Positions 6,902 to 15,690 of a stretch of DNA of 42,759 nt are shown here, piece after piece. Under the pieces are notes generated by a model that saw nothing but the letters and a program-made list of their open reading frames with translations, was not told where the DNA came from and searched no databases. The DNA is from Candidatus Gastranaerophilales bacterium (GTDB lineage Bacteria > Cyanobacteriota > Vampirovibrionia > Gastranaerophilales > Gastranaerophilaceae). The number at the start of each line of letters is the position of its first letter. The stretch's first letter is position 1. Both the position numbers and the translations under genes were made by a program. Location of the stretch: contig CALVAK010000017.1 in assembly GCA_944325525.1 (NCBI GenBank), positions 1 through 42,759 on the forward strand, in the 5' to 3' direction.

Positions 6902-8788
6902 TTAATTTTTAATTTTTAATGTTCTAAGTGAATTCAATACAGCAAGCAAAGTTACACCAACATCAGCAAATACTGCACCCCACATGCTCATCATACCGAA
7001 TGAACCTAAAATAAGAAATAATATTTTTATGCCTATTGCAAAAACAATATTTTGCCTTACTATACTCATCGTCTGTTTTGATAATTTAATTGCTGTATAT
7101 ATTTTTGATAAATTATCATCAGTAATAACAACATCAGCTGCTTCAATAGCGGCATCAGAACCTAAAGCTCCCATTGCTATACCTATATCACTTCTCATAA
7201 GAACAGGTGCATCATTTATACCATCACCTGCAAATATTATACTGCCTTTCTTCTTATTCCAAGATAAAAATTCTTCTAATTTACTAACTTTGTCTGCCGG
7301 CAGCAAATTTGAATAATATTCATCTATATTTAATTCATTTACTATATTTTGTGCATTTTGCTCCGTATCACCCGTCAGCATAATCGTTTTTATACCTGCG
7401 GTTTTGATAAGGGTTATTACCCCCTTTGCATTTTCTTTTACTTCATCGGAAATTATAATAATACCCATAAATTTATTATCAAATGTAACATAAATTACTG
7501 TCCCCTCCTCGTAAACATTAGGAATTGCAACATTATATGTCTTCATTAATTTTTTATTACCTGCAAGAACATTATGACCGTTTATAATTGCACTTATACC
7601 CTGTCCTGCGATTTCTTTTTCACATGTAATTACATTATTATCAATATTCTGACCGTAAAAACTCTTTATGGCATCAGACACTGGATGATTAGAATAACTT
7701 TCCGCATACGCAGCATATTTAATTACTTCATCTTTTGAAAAATTATTGTGAGGTATAACTTTTGTTACTTTAAATACCCCCTTTGTTAGTGTACCTGTTT
7801 TATCAAATACAACCATTTCCGGTTTTGATAATAATTCAATATAATTGCTGCCTTTTATTAATATTCCATATCTTGATGCCGCTCCTATAGCACTAAAAAA
7901 TGTTAAAGGAACAGATATAACAAGAGCACAAGGACAAGAAATAACAAGAAAAGTTAATGCCCTTTCAAGCCAGATATTAATTGATTCACTGCCATATATA
8001 ATTATAGGTATCAAAACAAGCAAACCTGCAAGTATAACAACTATAGGAGTATAATATTTTGCAAATTTTGTTATAAAGTTTTCAGCTTTTGATTTCCTTG
8101 AACTTGCACTCTCAACCAGTTCAAGAATTTTTGAAACAGCAGAATCTTTATATCTTTTACTGACTTTTATTTTTAATAACCCGCTTGTATTAATACTGCC
8201 ACTTAAAATCTCATCACCAGAATTTACTTCTCTTAATACACTTTCACCGGTAAGTGAAGAAGTATCAATAAATGAATGCCCATCAATTATATTACCATCA
8301 AGCGGAATTTTTTCACCCGGTTTAATAATAATGACATCATTAATATTAATATCCTCAGGGTTTTTCTGTACTAAATTGCCGTTTTCTTCAATATTTGCAT
8401 ACTCAGGTCTTATATCCATTAATTTTGAAATAGATTTACGTGACTTTGATACAGCTTTGTGCTGTAAAAACTCACCTAACTGGTATAACACCATTACACT
8501 TACTGCCTCCGGTAACTGCTTTAAACAAATAGCACCAATTGTAGCTATACTCATCAGAAAATTTTCATCAAAAAAATTTCCGTTGAATAAATTACGAAAC
8601 GCTCTGTAAATAACATCAAAACCGGAGATTACATAAGCCAGTACATACATGAATATTTTTATATTCTCACCTGCAGGTACAATCAGTGTAATTATTAAAA
8701 TTAAAAAAGAAATACTAAATCTCTTTAAACCTTGATTTTCAAAATGTTCATCACGATGACTGTGTTCATGAGAATGACTATTGCACAT
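6902..8788 (-). CDS. Zinc/cadmium/lead-type P1B ATPase (ZntA/CadA-like)
   Basis: This inner-membrane pump exports soft divalent cations using ATP. I start it at 8788 (628 residues, MCNSHSHEH), since the upstream ATG at 8815 lies inside an operator palindrome and almost at the predicted transcript start; GAGG precedes 8788. Visible motifs are a His-rich N-terminus in place of an HMA domain, TGES near 180, the metal-binding CPC at 285-287, phosphorylation site DKTGT at 329, an HP motif (NHPVSD), and GDGINDAP near 520. The end has the DVGVTLLAVLNS signature of the Zn/Cd subgroup. It is divergent from an ArsR-type sensor with operators between them, so it is metal-inducible. Confidence 0.93.
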   Translation of the reverse strand: MCNSHSHEHSHRDEHFENQGLKRFSISFLILIITLIVPAGENIKIFMYVLAYVISGFDVIYRAFRNLFNGNFFDENFLMSIATIGAICLKQLPEAVSVMVLYQLGEFLQHKAVSKSRKSISKLMDIRPEYANIEENGNLVQKNPEDININDVIIIKPGEKIPLDGNIIDGHSFIDTSSLTGESVLREVNSGDEILSGSINTSGLLKIKVSKRYKDSAVSKILELVESASSRKSKAENFITKFAKYYTPIVVILAGLLVLIPIIIYGSESINIWLERALTFLVISCPCALVISVPLTFFSAIGAASRYGILIKGSNYIELLSKPEMVVFDKTGTLTKGVFKVTKVIPHNNFSKDEVIKYAAYAESYSNHPVSDAIKSFYGQNIDNNVITCEKEIAGQGISAIINGHNVLAGNKKLMKTYNVAIPNVYEEGTVIYVTFDNKFMGIIIISDEVKENAKGVITLIKTAGIKTIMLTGDTEQNAQNIVNELNIDEYYSNLLPADKVSKLEEFLSWNKKKGSIIFAGDGINDAPVLMRSDIGIAMGALGSDAAIEAADVVITDDNLSKIYTAIKLSKQTMSIVRQNIVFAIGIKILFLILGSFGMMSMWGAVFADVGVTLLAVLNSLRTLKIKN

Positions 8789-8799
8789 AATTACCTCGA

Positions 8800-8855
8800 T
8801 TGAATAACTATTCAACTATATATTTAGTATAGTTGATTATTTGTTCAACTGTCAA
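8800..8855 (-). promoter_or_regulatory. ATPase promoter with two ArsR/SmtB-type operators
   Basis: On the minus strand there is TTGACA (8855-8850), an 18-bp spacer and TATACT (8831-8826). A dyad AGTTGA-N8-TCAACT (8831-8850) fills the spacer. A second, perfect TTGAATA-AC-TATTCAA (8800-8815) covers the early transcribed region. Both resemble the TGAA-N6-TTCA operators of SmtB and CadC. Confidence 0.8.
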
Positions 8856-8893
8856 TATGTTTTTTATAATGTTTTAGATTTCTTTACAATAAT

Positions 8894-8923
8894 TTGACAA
8901 TTGAGCAATTATTCATATATTAT
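8894..8923 (+). promoter_or_regulatory. Promoter and operator of the ArsR-type regulator gene
   Basis: TTGACA (8894-8899) and TATTAT (8918-8923) have an 18-bp spacer. Inside the spacer lies TGAGCAATTATTCA (8902-8915), a close relative of the two operators on the ATPase side. This points to autoregulation of the divergent pair. Confidence 0.7.
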
Positions 8924-8955
8924 ATTTTCAGATAACCGTTTTACTCAGGAGAAAT

Positions 8956-9306
8956 ATGGAAAATAAAAAATCAGACTGCCGTGCTGTTGATATAGTAACG
9001 GTAGAAAAAGTTAAAAAAAATATGCCGGATGTAAAAAAACTATATGACCTTTCGGATTTTTTTAAAGTAATGGGCGACGGAACAAGAATACAATTACTCT
9101 GGGCTTTAGAAGAAAGTGAAATGTGTGTCGGAGATCTTGCGGTATTATTAGATATGACAAAATCTGCCATATCGCACCAGCTAAAAATTTTAAAAATGTC
9201 TAAGCTTGTACGAAGCGAAAAACGGGGAAAGAATGTATATTATACATTAGATGACCAACATATTAAGGAAATATTAAAAAAATCTTTTGAACATATTAGT
9301 GAATAA
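8956..9306 (+). CDS. ArsR/SmtB-family metal-sensing repressor
   Basis: This 116-residue winged-helix repressor is divergent from the P1B ATPase. The recognition helix region is SAISHQLKILKMSKLV, typical of the family. The C-terminal helix carries Asp100-x-His102, His113 and Glu116. These have exactly the spacing of the alpha5 zinc site of SmtB (D104/H106/H117/E120). Cys8 and Cys57 could add a CadC-like alpha3N site, though that site normally needs more cysteines. The expected behaviour is release from DNA when zinc or cadmium rises. The ribosome binding site AGGAG precedes the ATG. Confidence 0.95.
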   Translation: MENKKSDCRAVDIVTVEKVKKNMPDVKKLYDLSDFFKVMGDGTRIQLLWALEESEMCVGDLAVLLDMTKSAISHQLKILKMSKLVRSEKRGKNVYYTLDDQHIKEILKKSFEHISE

Positions 9307-9310
9307 ATTT

Positions 9311-9685
9311 TCAATTATAATTATTTGATAATCTTTTACAAATATCCGTTATAAGCTGTATATCTTTATTGTCAAGTCTTTTTACTATATCTACAAGATT
9401 TTTTAAATCCTTTTTTTCATATATATATTCTATAAGTTCTTGAATCATTCGGTCTTTATAAAAAGGTGATTCGGGTTCTTTTCCATACTCTATAAAATCA
9501 TCCAGTCCACAGTCTAAAATATCTGCTATTTTTAAAAGAATATCCAGTGTCGGATTTTTACTAAATCCGCCAAAAATCTTTTCTACTGTGCTTTTGGGAA
9601 TTCCTGTTTTTTCGGCTATTTCTTTTGAGGTATAGTTTTTACTTTGTTTTATTTCATTAAGTTTTTCTTTGCTTAATTTAGACAT
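9311..9685 (-). CDS. XRE-family helix-turn-helix protein
   Basis: This 124-residue protein has an N-terminal HTH (about 5-65; TSKEIAEKTGIPKSTVEKIF) and a helical C-terminal part rich in Asp and Lys (about 80-124) that probably dimerises. A good AAGGG lies before the ATG. It converges on the ArsR gene with 4 bp between stops, and is divergent from the acyltransferase at 9911. No partner toxin lies beside it. Its target is unknown; the 225-bp AT-rich space upstream is the natural place for an operator, but I see no clear dyad there. Confidence 0.85.
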   Translation of the reverse strand: MSKLSKEKLNEIKQSKNYTSKEIAEKTGIPKSTVEKIFGGFSKNPTLDILLKIADILDCGLDDFIEYGKEPESPFYKDRMIQELIEYIYEKKDLKNLVDIVKRLDNKDIQLITDICKRLSNNYN

Positions 9686-9910
9686 ATAATCCCTTTTTAT
9701 AAATTATGCAATAAGTAACAATGGATTTATATAAAAGCTTTTTGTATTTTAACTTTGTTGTTTTTTATTTTCTTTATAAGGATATAATATAATTGATATT
9801 TTCTTTTTAAAGATATATAATTTTATTGTCAAAAAGGCTCTTACTTAATTATTTTGGAAAGAAACAGTAAATTAATATTTAGAAAATTTTAAAAATATAG
9901 AAAATTTAAT

Positions 9911-10534
9911 ATGACAAATATAAAACGCATAATTAATAAGTTATTGTATCCGCAGATAAAACAGCGTGGAAGTAATAATAGTATAGAAATCAGTGACAGT
10001 GCATTTTTAAGAAAAGTCCGGATTAAAATTTACGGTTCAAACAATACAATAACCGTTAAAAATAATGTTTATCTTCACAATGTTTATATTAGAATAGGTT
10101 TTCCGGATACTCCTATTAATAATTGCAAAATTATAATAGAAGAAAATACAGGTTTTAACTCGGGGGATATACAGCTAGGAGAAAGTAATAGTTCTCTTAC
10201 TGTCGGGAAAAATTGTATGTTTTCTTTCGGAATAGAAATCACATGTACTGATACTCATTCAATATTTGATATGAACGGCAATCTTATTAACAAAGGAGAA
10301 AGTATAGAAATAGGTTCTAATGTATGGGTTTGTAAGAACGCAGTAATAATGAAAAATTCTAAGATTCCTGACAATTGTATTGTTGCTCAAAATTGTATTG
10401 TTACAGGGAAATTTTACAAAGAAAATTGTGTATTAGCAGGCATTCCCGCTAAAGTTGTCAAAGAGAATATATATTGGAAAAACTTAAGACCTGAAAATTT
10501 TTTAAAACAAGAATCGCAGATAACAAAATTATAG
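9911..10534 (+). CDS. Left-handed beta-helix acyltransferase (hexapeptide family)
   Basis: The protein is 207 residues. Repeated hexapeptide-like turns (IEIGSNVWVCKNAVIM, IPDNCIVAQNCIVTG) are followed by the typical end VLAGIPAKVVKENIYW. The THSIFD segment with its histidine is where related sugar O-acetyltransferases keep the catalytic His. It probably transfers an acetyl group from acetyl-CoA to a surface sugar, as in capsule or O-antigen modification. No other glycan gene is adjacent, so the substrate is unknown. There is no Shine-Dalgarno; the upstream region is very AT-rich. Confidence 0.85.
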   Translation: MTNIKRIINKLLYPQIKQRGSNNSIEISDSAFLRKVRIKIYGSNNTITVKNNVYLHNVYIRIGFPDTPINNCKIIIEENTGFNSGDIQLGESNSSLTVGKNCMFSFGIEITCTDTHSIFDMNGNLINKGESIEIGSNVWVCKNAVIMKNSKIPDNCIVAQNCIVTGKFYKENCVLAGIPAKVVKENIYWKNLRPENFLKQESQITKL

Positions 10535-11116
10535 TTATAAACAAGTGCATAAGCGTTCAAAATACCCTTGCTCTTTACTGCAAACAGGACATTTTTTAGG
10601 CGGAGTATTTTCTTCAATTATAAAACCGCAGTTCGAACACTCCCATTTTAGCTTCTTTTCTGATTTAAACATTTCTTGTTTATTAAGCATGTCATATAAT
10701 TTTTTATATCTTAAACTGTGATACTCTTCAATCAATGCAATATTATAAAAAGCCGTTGATATTTCTTTAAATCCTTCTTCTTTAGCAATTCTGCCAAATT
10801 CAGGATATATTTGAGAGTGTTCTTCCTCCTCATATTTTACGGCACACAACAAATTAGGAAGAGTATTTCCAAGGCAAGACGGATACAATACACTATTAAT
10901 CTCAACATCCTCACCGTCAAGGAATTTAAAATACACTTCAGCATGTTCTTTTTCGTTAAGTGCAGTATTTCTAAAAATTTTCGCTATTTCTATTAGTCCT
11001 TCTTTCTCTGCTACTGAAGCAAACATACAATATCTGTTTCTTGCCATTGATTCTCCGGCAAATGCTTTCATCAAATTTTCACGGGTTCTGCTTCCTTTTA
11101 ACACATTTTTTTCCAT
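10535..11116 (-). CDS. Rubrerythrin
   Basis: This cytoplasmic non-haem iron protein of anaerobes reduces hydrogen peroxide. The four-helix di-iron domain (about 1-140) has its ligands in GESMARNRY, EKEHAE, EEEEHS and IEEYHS. The C-terminal rubredoxin-like domain has two CxxC pairs (WECSNCGF and KKCPVCS) for one iron. At 193 residues it is of normal length. It ends with an unusual CTCL. GGAG lies 6 bp before the ATG. Its stop abuts the acyltransferase stop (convergent). It indicates an anaerobic lifestyle with oxidative-stress protection. Confidence 0.95.
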   Translation of the reverse strand: MEKNVLKGSRTRENLMKAFAGESMARNRYCMFASVAEKEGLIEIAKIFRNTALNEKEHAEVYFKFLDGEDVEINSVLYPSCLGNTLPNLLCAVKYEEEEHSQIYPEFGRIAKEEGFKEISTAFYNIALIEEYHSLRYKKLYDMLNKQEMFKSEKKLKWECSNCGFIIEENTPPKKCPVCSKEQGYFERLCTCL

Positions 11117-11177
11117 AATTTTCTCCGTTTTATTTATTTATTTTATAAATTGTTTATTTGTGTTATAAAATAGCCTT

Positions 11178-11867
11178 ATGGCTACTTTTTTGGATTATAA
11201 AGAAAATAACGGACAGTTTAATATGGATACTGACTTTCACATTCTAAAGTCAGCAATAAATTCTAAAGAAAAAGAACCGGTTATAAGATTATACGGGTGG
11301 AAACCAAAATGTGTATCGGTTGGAAGAAATCAATCTTTTGAACATATAAATATGAAATATTGCAATTACAATAACATAGATATTGTAAGAAGAATTACTG
11401 GCGGTAGAGGCTTATTACACGATAATGAAATTACATATTCTTTTGTCTGTCCTGTAAAATTTCTTCAATCAGGAGAAAGCGTTATCAGTTCTTATAAAGA
11501 AATATCAAATGCAATAATAAAAGGATTCAAAATACTTGGTGTTAATTTATGTATAGGCGGAAATAAGAAGCATAAAACATCTTTTGATTATTGTATGTCT
11601 TTATCTACCGGGGCTGACTTATGTTACAGAGATAAAAAAATAATAGGTTCCGCACAATACAGAACTCAAGACTATCTTTTACAGCATGGTTCAATACTAT
11701 TTAGTTATAATACAGAAACAATAGAAAATATTTTTAACGAAAAAGTTAATCCGGAATCAATTACAACAATAAATGAAATAAACAATAATATTTCGAAAAA
11801 AGATGTTATCGAGTGTTTAAAAAGAGGATTTCAAGAATATTTTTCTCTGTTTTTTTCTAAAATCTAG
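11178..11867 (+). CDS. Lipoate/octanoate protein transferase (LipM/LplA family)
   Basis: This 229-residue protein belongs to the BPL/LplA/LipB fold. The substrate-binding motif is RRITGGRGLLHD (about 71-82). Lys154 in RDKKIIGSAQ matches the invariant lysine, followed by LLQHGSI (168-174). Cys139 (SFDYC) is placed like the acyl-carrying cysteine of LipM, so octanoyltransferase is more likely than ATP-dependent lipoate ligase. No lipA or lipoylated enzyme gene is nearby. A TATAAA box lies 8 bp before the ATG with no Shine-Dalgarno, which suggests a leaderless transcript. The end overlaps the convergent gene by 11 bp. Confidence 0.85.
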   Translation: MATFLDYKENNGQFNMDTDFHILKSAINSKEKEPVIRLYGWKPKCVSVGRNQSFEHINMKYCNYNNIDIVRRITGGRGLLHDNEITYSFVCPVKFLQSGESVISSYKEISNAIIKGFKILGVNLCIGGNKKHKTSFDYCMSLSTGADLCYRDKKIIGSAQYRTQDYLLQHGSILFSYNTETIENIFNEKVNPESITTINEINNNISKKDVIECLKRGFQEYFSLFFSKI

Positions 11868-12249
11868 CGATATAGAAGTTGCTGCCTCTGCTTAAAATAT
11901 CATGAATTCTTGCTTCATCTCCGTTTGTTGCGGCAGTCAAAAAATATCTTTTTTCTGTGGTTCTCGGGTTTACTGAAAAAGTAACTTCAGTAAATTTAAC
12001 TTTTTTAGGTTCTTTTTCCAGTTCGTTTCTATAACGTTCATCAAGAGTTCTTGCATAATCCTTTGCAGCATTATGAACAGAACCATCAATTATTTCAGGT
12101 GAAATAGTCCTTTTTTCAAGTGAATATCCTTTTAATTTATCATTATTATTAAATGACAAACCAACTAATGACGGAACATCCATTTTTGGTTTATTATCTT
12201 TTATTGTAAATACCATTAACGAACCAAAAGAAACCGGTCTTATATTCAT
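11857..12249 (-). CDS. Conserved-looking hypothetical protein with MNI-PVSFGS start
   Basis: This 130-residue soluble protein is rich in Lys, Glu and Arg and has no signal peptide. I do not recognise a domain. The start MNIRPVSFGS resembles short N-terminal tags (VSF-G) that I associate with many proteins of gut Gastranaerophilales; that link is from memory and is not proof. A middle part (about 55-80, DGSVHNAAKDYARTLDERY) looks helical and the end looks like a beta-hairpin. It is alone on its strand and overlaps the lipoate-family gene tail to tail. Confidence 0.65.
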   Translation of the reverse strand: MNIRPVSFGSLMVFTIKDNKPKMDVPSLVGLSFNNNDKLKGYSLEKRTISPEIIDGSVHNAAKDYARTLDERYRNELEKEPKKVKFTEVTFSVNPRTTEKRYFLTAATNGDEARIHDILSRGSNFYIARF

Positions 12250-12428
12250 TTATTTTTCCCTTTTCATCATGCAATCTGTTTTTTACAAACCATGAATAAA
12301 AAAAAATTTGCCTCTTTTTTTACAATTTTTTGCATTTTTACTAAAACAATTGCCGGTTAATTAAACTTATTTTATTTATATTTAAAATTTGATACAATTA
12401 TAAATAATGATAAACGGGGTAAAGAATT

Positions 12429-13106
12429 ATGAAAAAATTAACTTATATCGGACACAGTGCATGTTTTATAGAAAAAGACTGGGATGGAATACTAATTGAC
12501 CCATTTATAACAGGAAATCCCGCAGCAAATTTTGATTTTAAACAAAAAAGAATAACTTATATAGTTGTAACACATGCCCATCTTGACCATCTTGGAGATG
12601 CAATAGCAATTTCAAAAGCTACAGGTGCACAAATTATTACAGTTTTTGAACTTGCAAATTACTGTATGGAAAAAGGAGCTAAAGCAATAGGAATTAATAT
12701 AGGAGGCTGTCTTGAATTTAAGTGGGGAAGTATAAGATTTCTTCCGGCAATACATACAAGTTCTAATCCTGATTTACCTTATGGCGGACTTGCAGCAAGT
12801 GTTCTATTTGATATAGAGGGAACAACAATATATCATGCCGGAGACACAGCCTTAATGAGTGAATTTGCTTTAATAGGAGAATTATATCATCCTTATTACT
12901 CACTTCTTCCGGTCGGTGGTTATTATACAATGGACATCAATGAAGCAGCTGTTGCAGCAAAAATGCTGTATTCTATGGAAATAATACCTATTCACTATAA
13001 TACATTTAATAATATAAAGGTTAATATTGACAGATTTGTTGACCTGATTGAAGCTCAGGGACAAAAATGTATACCATTAAAACCGAATGAATATGTTGAA
13101 TTATAA
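12429..13106 (+). CDS. UPF0173-type metal-dependent hydrolase (beta-lactamase fold)
   Basis: This 225-residue protein matches the UPF0173/UlaG-like group. The first zinc-binding motif is THAHLDHLGD (about 49-58), followed by a late His (IHTSSNPD), AGDTALMS with a metal-binding Asp, and a final PIHYNTF histidine. These enzymes hydrolyse ester or phosphoester bonds in the cytoplasm, but the substrate of this subgroup is not established. The start follows a GGGG stretch. It overlaps the DUF3326 gene by 20 bp and is the first of three tightly packed genes. Confidence 0.9.
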   Translation: MKKLTYIGHSACFIEKDWDGILIDPFITGNPAANFDFKQKRITYIVVTHAHLDHLGDAIAISKATGAQIITVFELANYCMEKGAKAIGINIGGCLEFKWGSIRFLPAIHTSSNPDLPYGGLAASVLFDIEGTTIYHAGDTALMSEFALIGELYHPYYSLLPVGGYYTMDINEAAVAAKMLYSMEIIPIHYNTFNNIKVNIDRFVDLIEAQGQKCIPLKPNEYVEL

Positions 13107-14094
13107 TAAAGAAAAACCTCTGATAGCATTAGTTGTACCGACAGGTATAGGAGCATCAATTGGCGGATATGCAGGTGATGCTTCACAAACAGCAAGAATG
13201 TTTGCAAAAGATTTTAATGTAATTGTAAACCCTAACGTTGTGAATGCCGCATGTTTCTCCGGAATTACAGAAAATATGCTTTATACTGAAGGTTGGGCTT
13301 TATCACAGTTTATGAAAGGCAATCTCAGCCTGATACCATCGTACAATAATAAAATCGGCATAATTTTCGATAAAGCTATTTCAAGAAATATATTAAATGT
13401 ACATATAAACACGATAAATGCTGTAAAAACAGTATATGGAATTGATGTTGACAACTATGAAATAACTGATGAACCTTGCTGTGTTCAATTTTACAATTCA
13501 TCAAACGGCATATCTTCAGGCAGTATTTTGAACAATAAAACCCTTATAAAAGCGGGTAAAAAACTTATAAAAAAAGGTGTGCAAACAATTGCCGTTGTAT
13601 GCAGATTTGATGAACCGCCAGAAGACAATTATAAAAACGGATGTGATGTTGATATAGTAGGCGGCGTTGAAGCCGTCATCTCTCATTATCTTTCACGTGA
13701 ATTAAAAATTCCCGTTGTTCATTCTCCGGCATTTGAAGACATAACAATTTCTACTGATATTGTGTCAGAAAAAGCAGCAGCCGAATATATAACCCCGACT
13801 TTTTTACCCTGTCTTCTTATTGCACTTCAAAATGCACCGTTATTTTACTTTAAAAAAGTGGAACATTATATTAATATAGACAACTTAAAAGCTTTAATTA
13901 TGCCGTTTAATTCTTTAGGTTCATCAATTGTAATTGATGCTCTGGAAAGAAACATAAAAGTATTTGCCATAAAAGAAAATAAAACCGTGCTAAATATTAC
14001 AAAAGATATAATAAGAAAAGATGGTATAATAGAAGTAAATACATATAAAAAATGCAGTCAAATATTAAAGGAAGAGTTAAATGAAAAAAAATAA
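13087..14094 (+). CDS. DUF3326 family protein
   Basis: The protein is 335 residues; the ATG at 13093 is an alternative start. Recognised by the opening LIALVVPTGIGASIGGYAGDA and the NPNVVNAAC segment, features I associate with DUF3326 proteins of cyanobacteria and some other bacteria. The middle carries an acidic, glycine-rich region (CDVDIVGGVEAVISHY). Its biochemical function is unknown. It overlaps UPF0173 upstream by 20 bp and the prepilin-like gene downstream by 14 bp, so the three are translated in one message. No own Shine-Dalgarno is visible, which fits coupling. Confidence 0.85.
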   Translation: MNMLNYNKEKPLIALVVPTGIGASIGGYAGDASQTARMFAKDFNVIVNPNVVNAACFSGITENMLYTEGWALSQFMKGNLSLIPSYNNKIGIIFDKAISRNILNVHINTINAVKTVYGIDVDNYEITDEPCCVQFYNSSNGISSGSILNNKTLIKAGKKLIKKGVQTIAVVCRFDEPPEDNYKNGCDVDIVGGVEAVISHYLSRELKIPVVHSPAFEDITISTDIVSEKAAAEYITPTFLPCLLIALQNAPLFYFKKVEHYINIDNLKALIMPFNSLGSSIVIDALERNIKVFAIKENKTVLNITKDIIRKDGIIEVNTYKKCSQILKEELNEKK

Positions 14095-15121
14095 TTCCGG
14101 TTTTACTTTAGGAGAAGTTTTAATTTGTATGACAATTGTCGGTGTAATTATGGCTTTGTCAGTACAAACATTAAAAATAATTAAAACTTCTTATGCTTCT
14201 TTAGGTTATTTTGTATTTAATAATACGCAGACACTAACAAGAGAATTATATGCCGGTAATACAGCTAAAGATTCACCGCAAGATTCTTCCATAATGTTAT
14301 GCAAAAAAGAAGACGGAACAAGTACTTATGTTTTTAAACCGGATTCGGAAGTTGAAGATACAGGAACTGTAAAATGTAATGAACTACCTGCTAATACAAC
14401 AGGAACAAATATTATTTGCCGTAAAATAGTAGAAATGTCTAATACTTCCGGAAAAATTGACTGTGATAATTTATTTACAGCAGAAGTATCAGATGGAGAA
14501 AAAGAGCCTTATATTTCTGATTTTGATTCTAAAAACCCTAACTTTATAACAACAAACGGATTTAGATATTATTTAACAAAAAGAACTTTTAACAGCAGTA
14601 TTTCAAATGACTTCGGATTCAGACTTCTGGCAGTTGATGTTAACGGAACATCAAAACCGAACGTAATTGACCCGGATGATGACAAAATGCCACCTGACGT
14701 ATTAACATTTATGATTATGGATAACGGTGAAATGTATCCTCTCGGTGTTGCTGCTGACAATCTTAAAGTTGCCGGAAATAAAACAGTTCAATACCTTAAT
14801 CCGAAAGTAAAAGGATATTATTACAGTTATAACCCGGAAAGAACAGAAGGCATTCCGCAAGACTGTTATGTAGATACACAGAACGGGAAAAGGCAGGTAT
14901 GCAACTATGCTGTAGTATACGTACAAAACGATAAGGGCAATACTCTTTTCAGTTACAGAGAAGCTTTTTGCAATTCGCTTGGTCAAAACAAACAACCTGC
15001 TTATGCAGATTACTGCTACGGAATCACCGGAAATGAATTATGTCCGCCTTCTAACAGCGACAAACGTTTTGACATGTGTCAGGTAGAACTTATAAAACCA
15101 ATGTTCAGGTATAACTTGTAA
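14081..15121 (+). CDS. Type IV prepilin-like / pseudopilin protein
   Basis: The protein is 346 residues. Its leader MKKNNSG ends at a prepilin peptidase site, G7|F8, giving mature FTLGEVLI with the conserved Glu at +5, followed by a hydrophobic helix to about residue 30. The large C-terminal part is extracytoplasmic and has many cysteines (about 14, such as ADYCYG and LCPP), so disulfides are likely. It is longer than a major pilin and resembles minor pilins or type II secretion pseudopilins. Its target surface function is unknown. It overlaps DUF3326, and a dispersed hairpin repeat follows its stop. Confidence 0.85.
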   Translation: MKKNNSGFTLGEVLICMTIVGVIMALSVQTLKIIKTSYASLGYFVFNNTQTLTRELYAGNTAKDSPQDSSIMLCKKEDGTSTYVFKPDSEVEDTGTVKCNELPANTTGTNIICRKIVEMSNTSGKIDCDNLFTAEVSDGEKEPYISDFDSKNPNFITTNGFRYYLTKRTFNSSISNDFGFRLLAVDVNGTSKPNVIDPDDDKMPPDVLTFMIMDNGEMYPLGVAADNLKVAGNKTVQYLNPKVKGYYYSYNPERTEGIPQDCYVDTQNGKRQVCNYAVVYVQNDKGNTLFSYREAFCNSLGQNKQPAYADYCYGITGNELCPPSNSDKRFDMCQVELIKPMFRYNL

Positions 15122-15138
15122 TTTAATGAGTATCACAA

Positions 15139-15200
15139 CCTTTTCAAGATGCCATTAAAAAAATTCACTCTCTCTTCAGGCTTATCGTGAATTTTCCTTG
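15139..15200. repeat. Dispersed intergenic hairpin repeat, copy 1
   Basis: About 62 bp, similar to 37319-37381. Both start CCTTTT, share AAAAAATTCACTC and GGCTTATCGTGAATTTT, and fold as AAAATTCAC/GTGAATTTT (15160-15168 with 15187-15195) around an 18-base loop. Both lie between genes just after a stop codon. This copy may double as a terminator for the prepilin-like gene. Confidence 0.75.
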
Positions 15201-15297
15201 AACAAAATAAAATTTTGTAAATATTTATAATTAAAATTGTCAAATTATATTATTTCATGTTTTGTACCAGTATCTCATAAGAAAAGGTCAAAGCAAT

Positions 15298-15690
15298 ATG
15301 GATGTAAAAAAAATTGAAATTCCCTGCGGGCTTATAAAAACACCGGCTCCGAATTTGGACAATATTGATTTAAGGGTGTCGTTAGAAAAAGCAGTTGAAG
15401 ATGCAAACTTAAATGTTACGGAACGACTGGCTTTAAATGAAAAATTTTTCCCTAACGGCGGAGGATTTAATCTTTTTCCGAAAAATGAACCAATACCTAA
15501 ATATACTATGTATTATAAACCCGGTGTTCCTCCAAATGATTCATTTACAAGAAAAGCTGAAAGTATTAAAATCCCCAAGCATATAAATATAATAAATGAA
15601 ATTATTATAAAATCATCTAAAAGTAATTTTCAAACAAATCTTGAACATGCACTTAAAAAGTTAAAGAGGGTTTTACAAGGAAATATATAA
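15298..15690 (+). CDS. Hypothetical protein
   Basis: The protein is 130 residues from the ATG at 15298; a TTG 36 bases upstream is in frame but the AAAAGG at about 15282-15287 favours the ATG. It starts MDVKKIEIPCGLIKTP, is proline- and lysine-rich in the middle (FPKNEPIPKYTMYYKPGVPP), and ends in an amphipathic basic helix (HALKKLKRVL). There is no signal peptide or membrane segment. I do not recognise the family. It is isolated, with its own strong terminator directly after the stop. Confidence 0.65.
   Translation: MDVKKIEIPCGLIKTPAPNLDNIDLRVSLEKAVEDANLNVTERLALNEKFFPNGGGFNLFPKNEPIPKYTMYYKPGVPPNDSFTRKAESIKIPKHINIINEIIIKSSKSNFQTNLEHALKKLKRVLQGNI

Noticed and set aside
8789..8815. Nine-residue N-terminal extension of the P1B ATPase from the ATG at 8815
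   Set aside because: That ATG is inside a perfect operator palindrome and at the predicted transcription start; the ATG at 8788 has a ribosome site.
9311..9685. Antitoxin of a toxin-antitoxin pair
   Set aside because: No small partner gene lies beside it on the same strand; the neighbours are a metal sensor and an acyltransferase.
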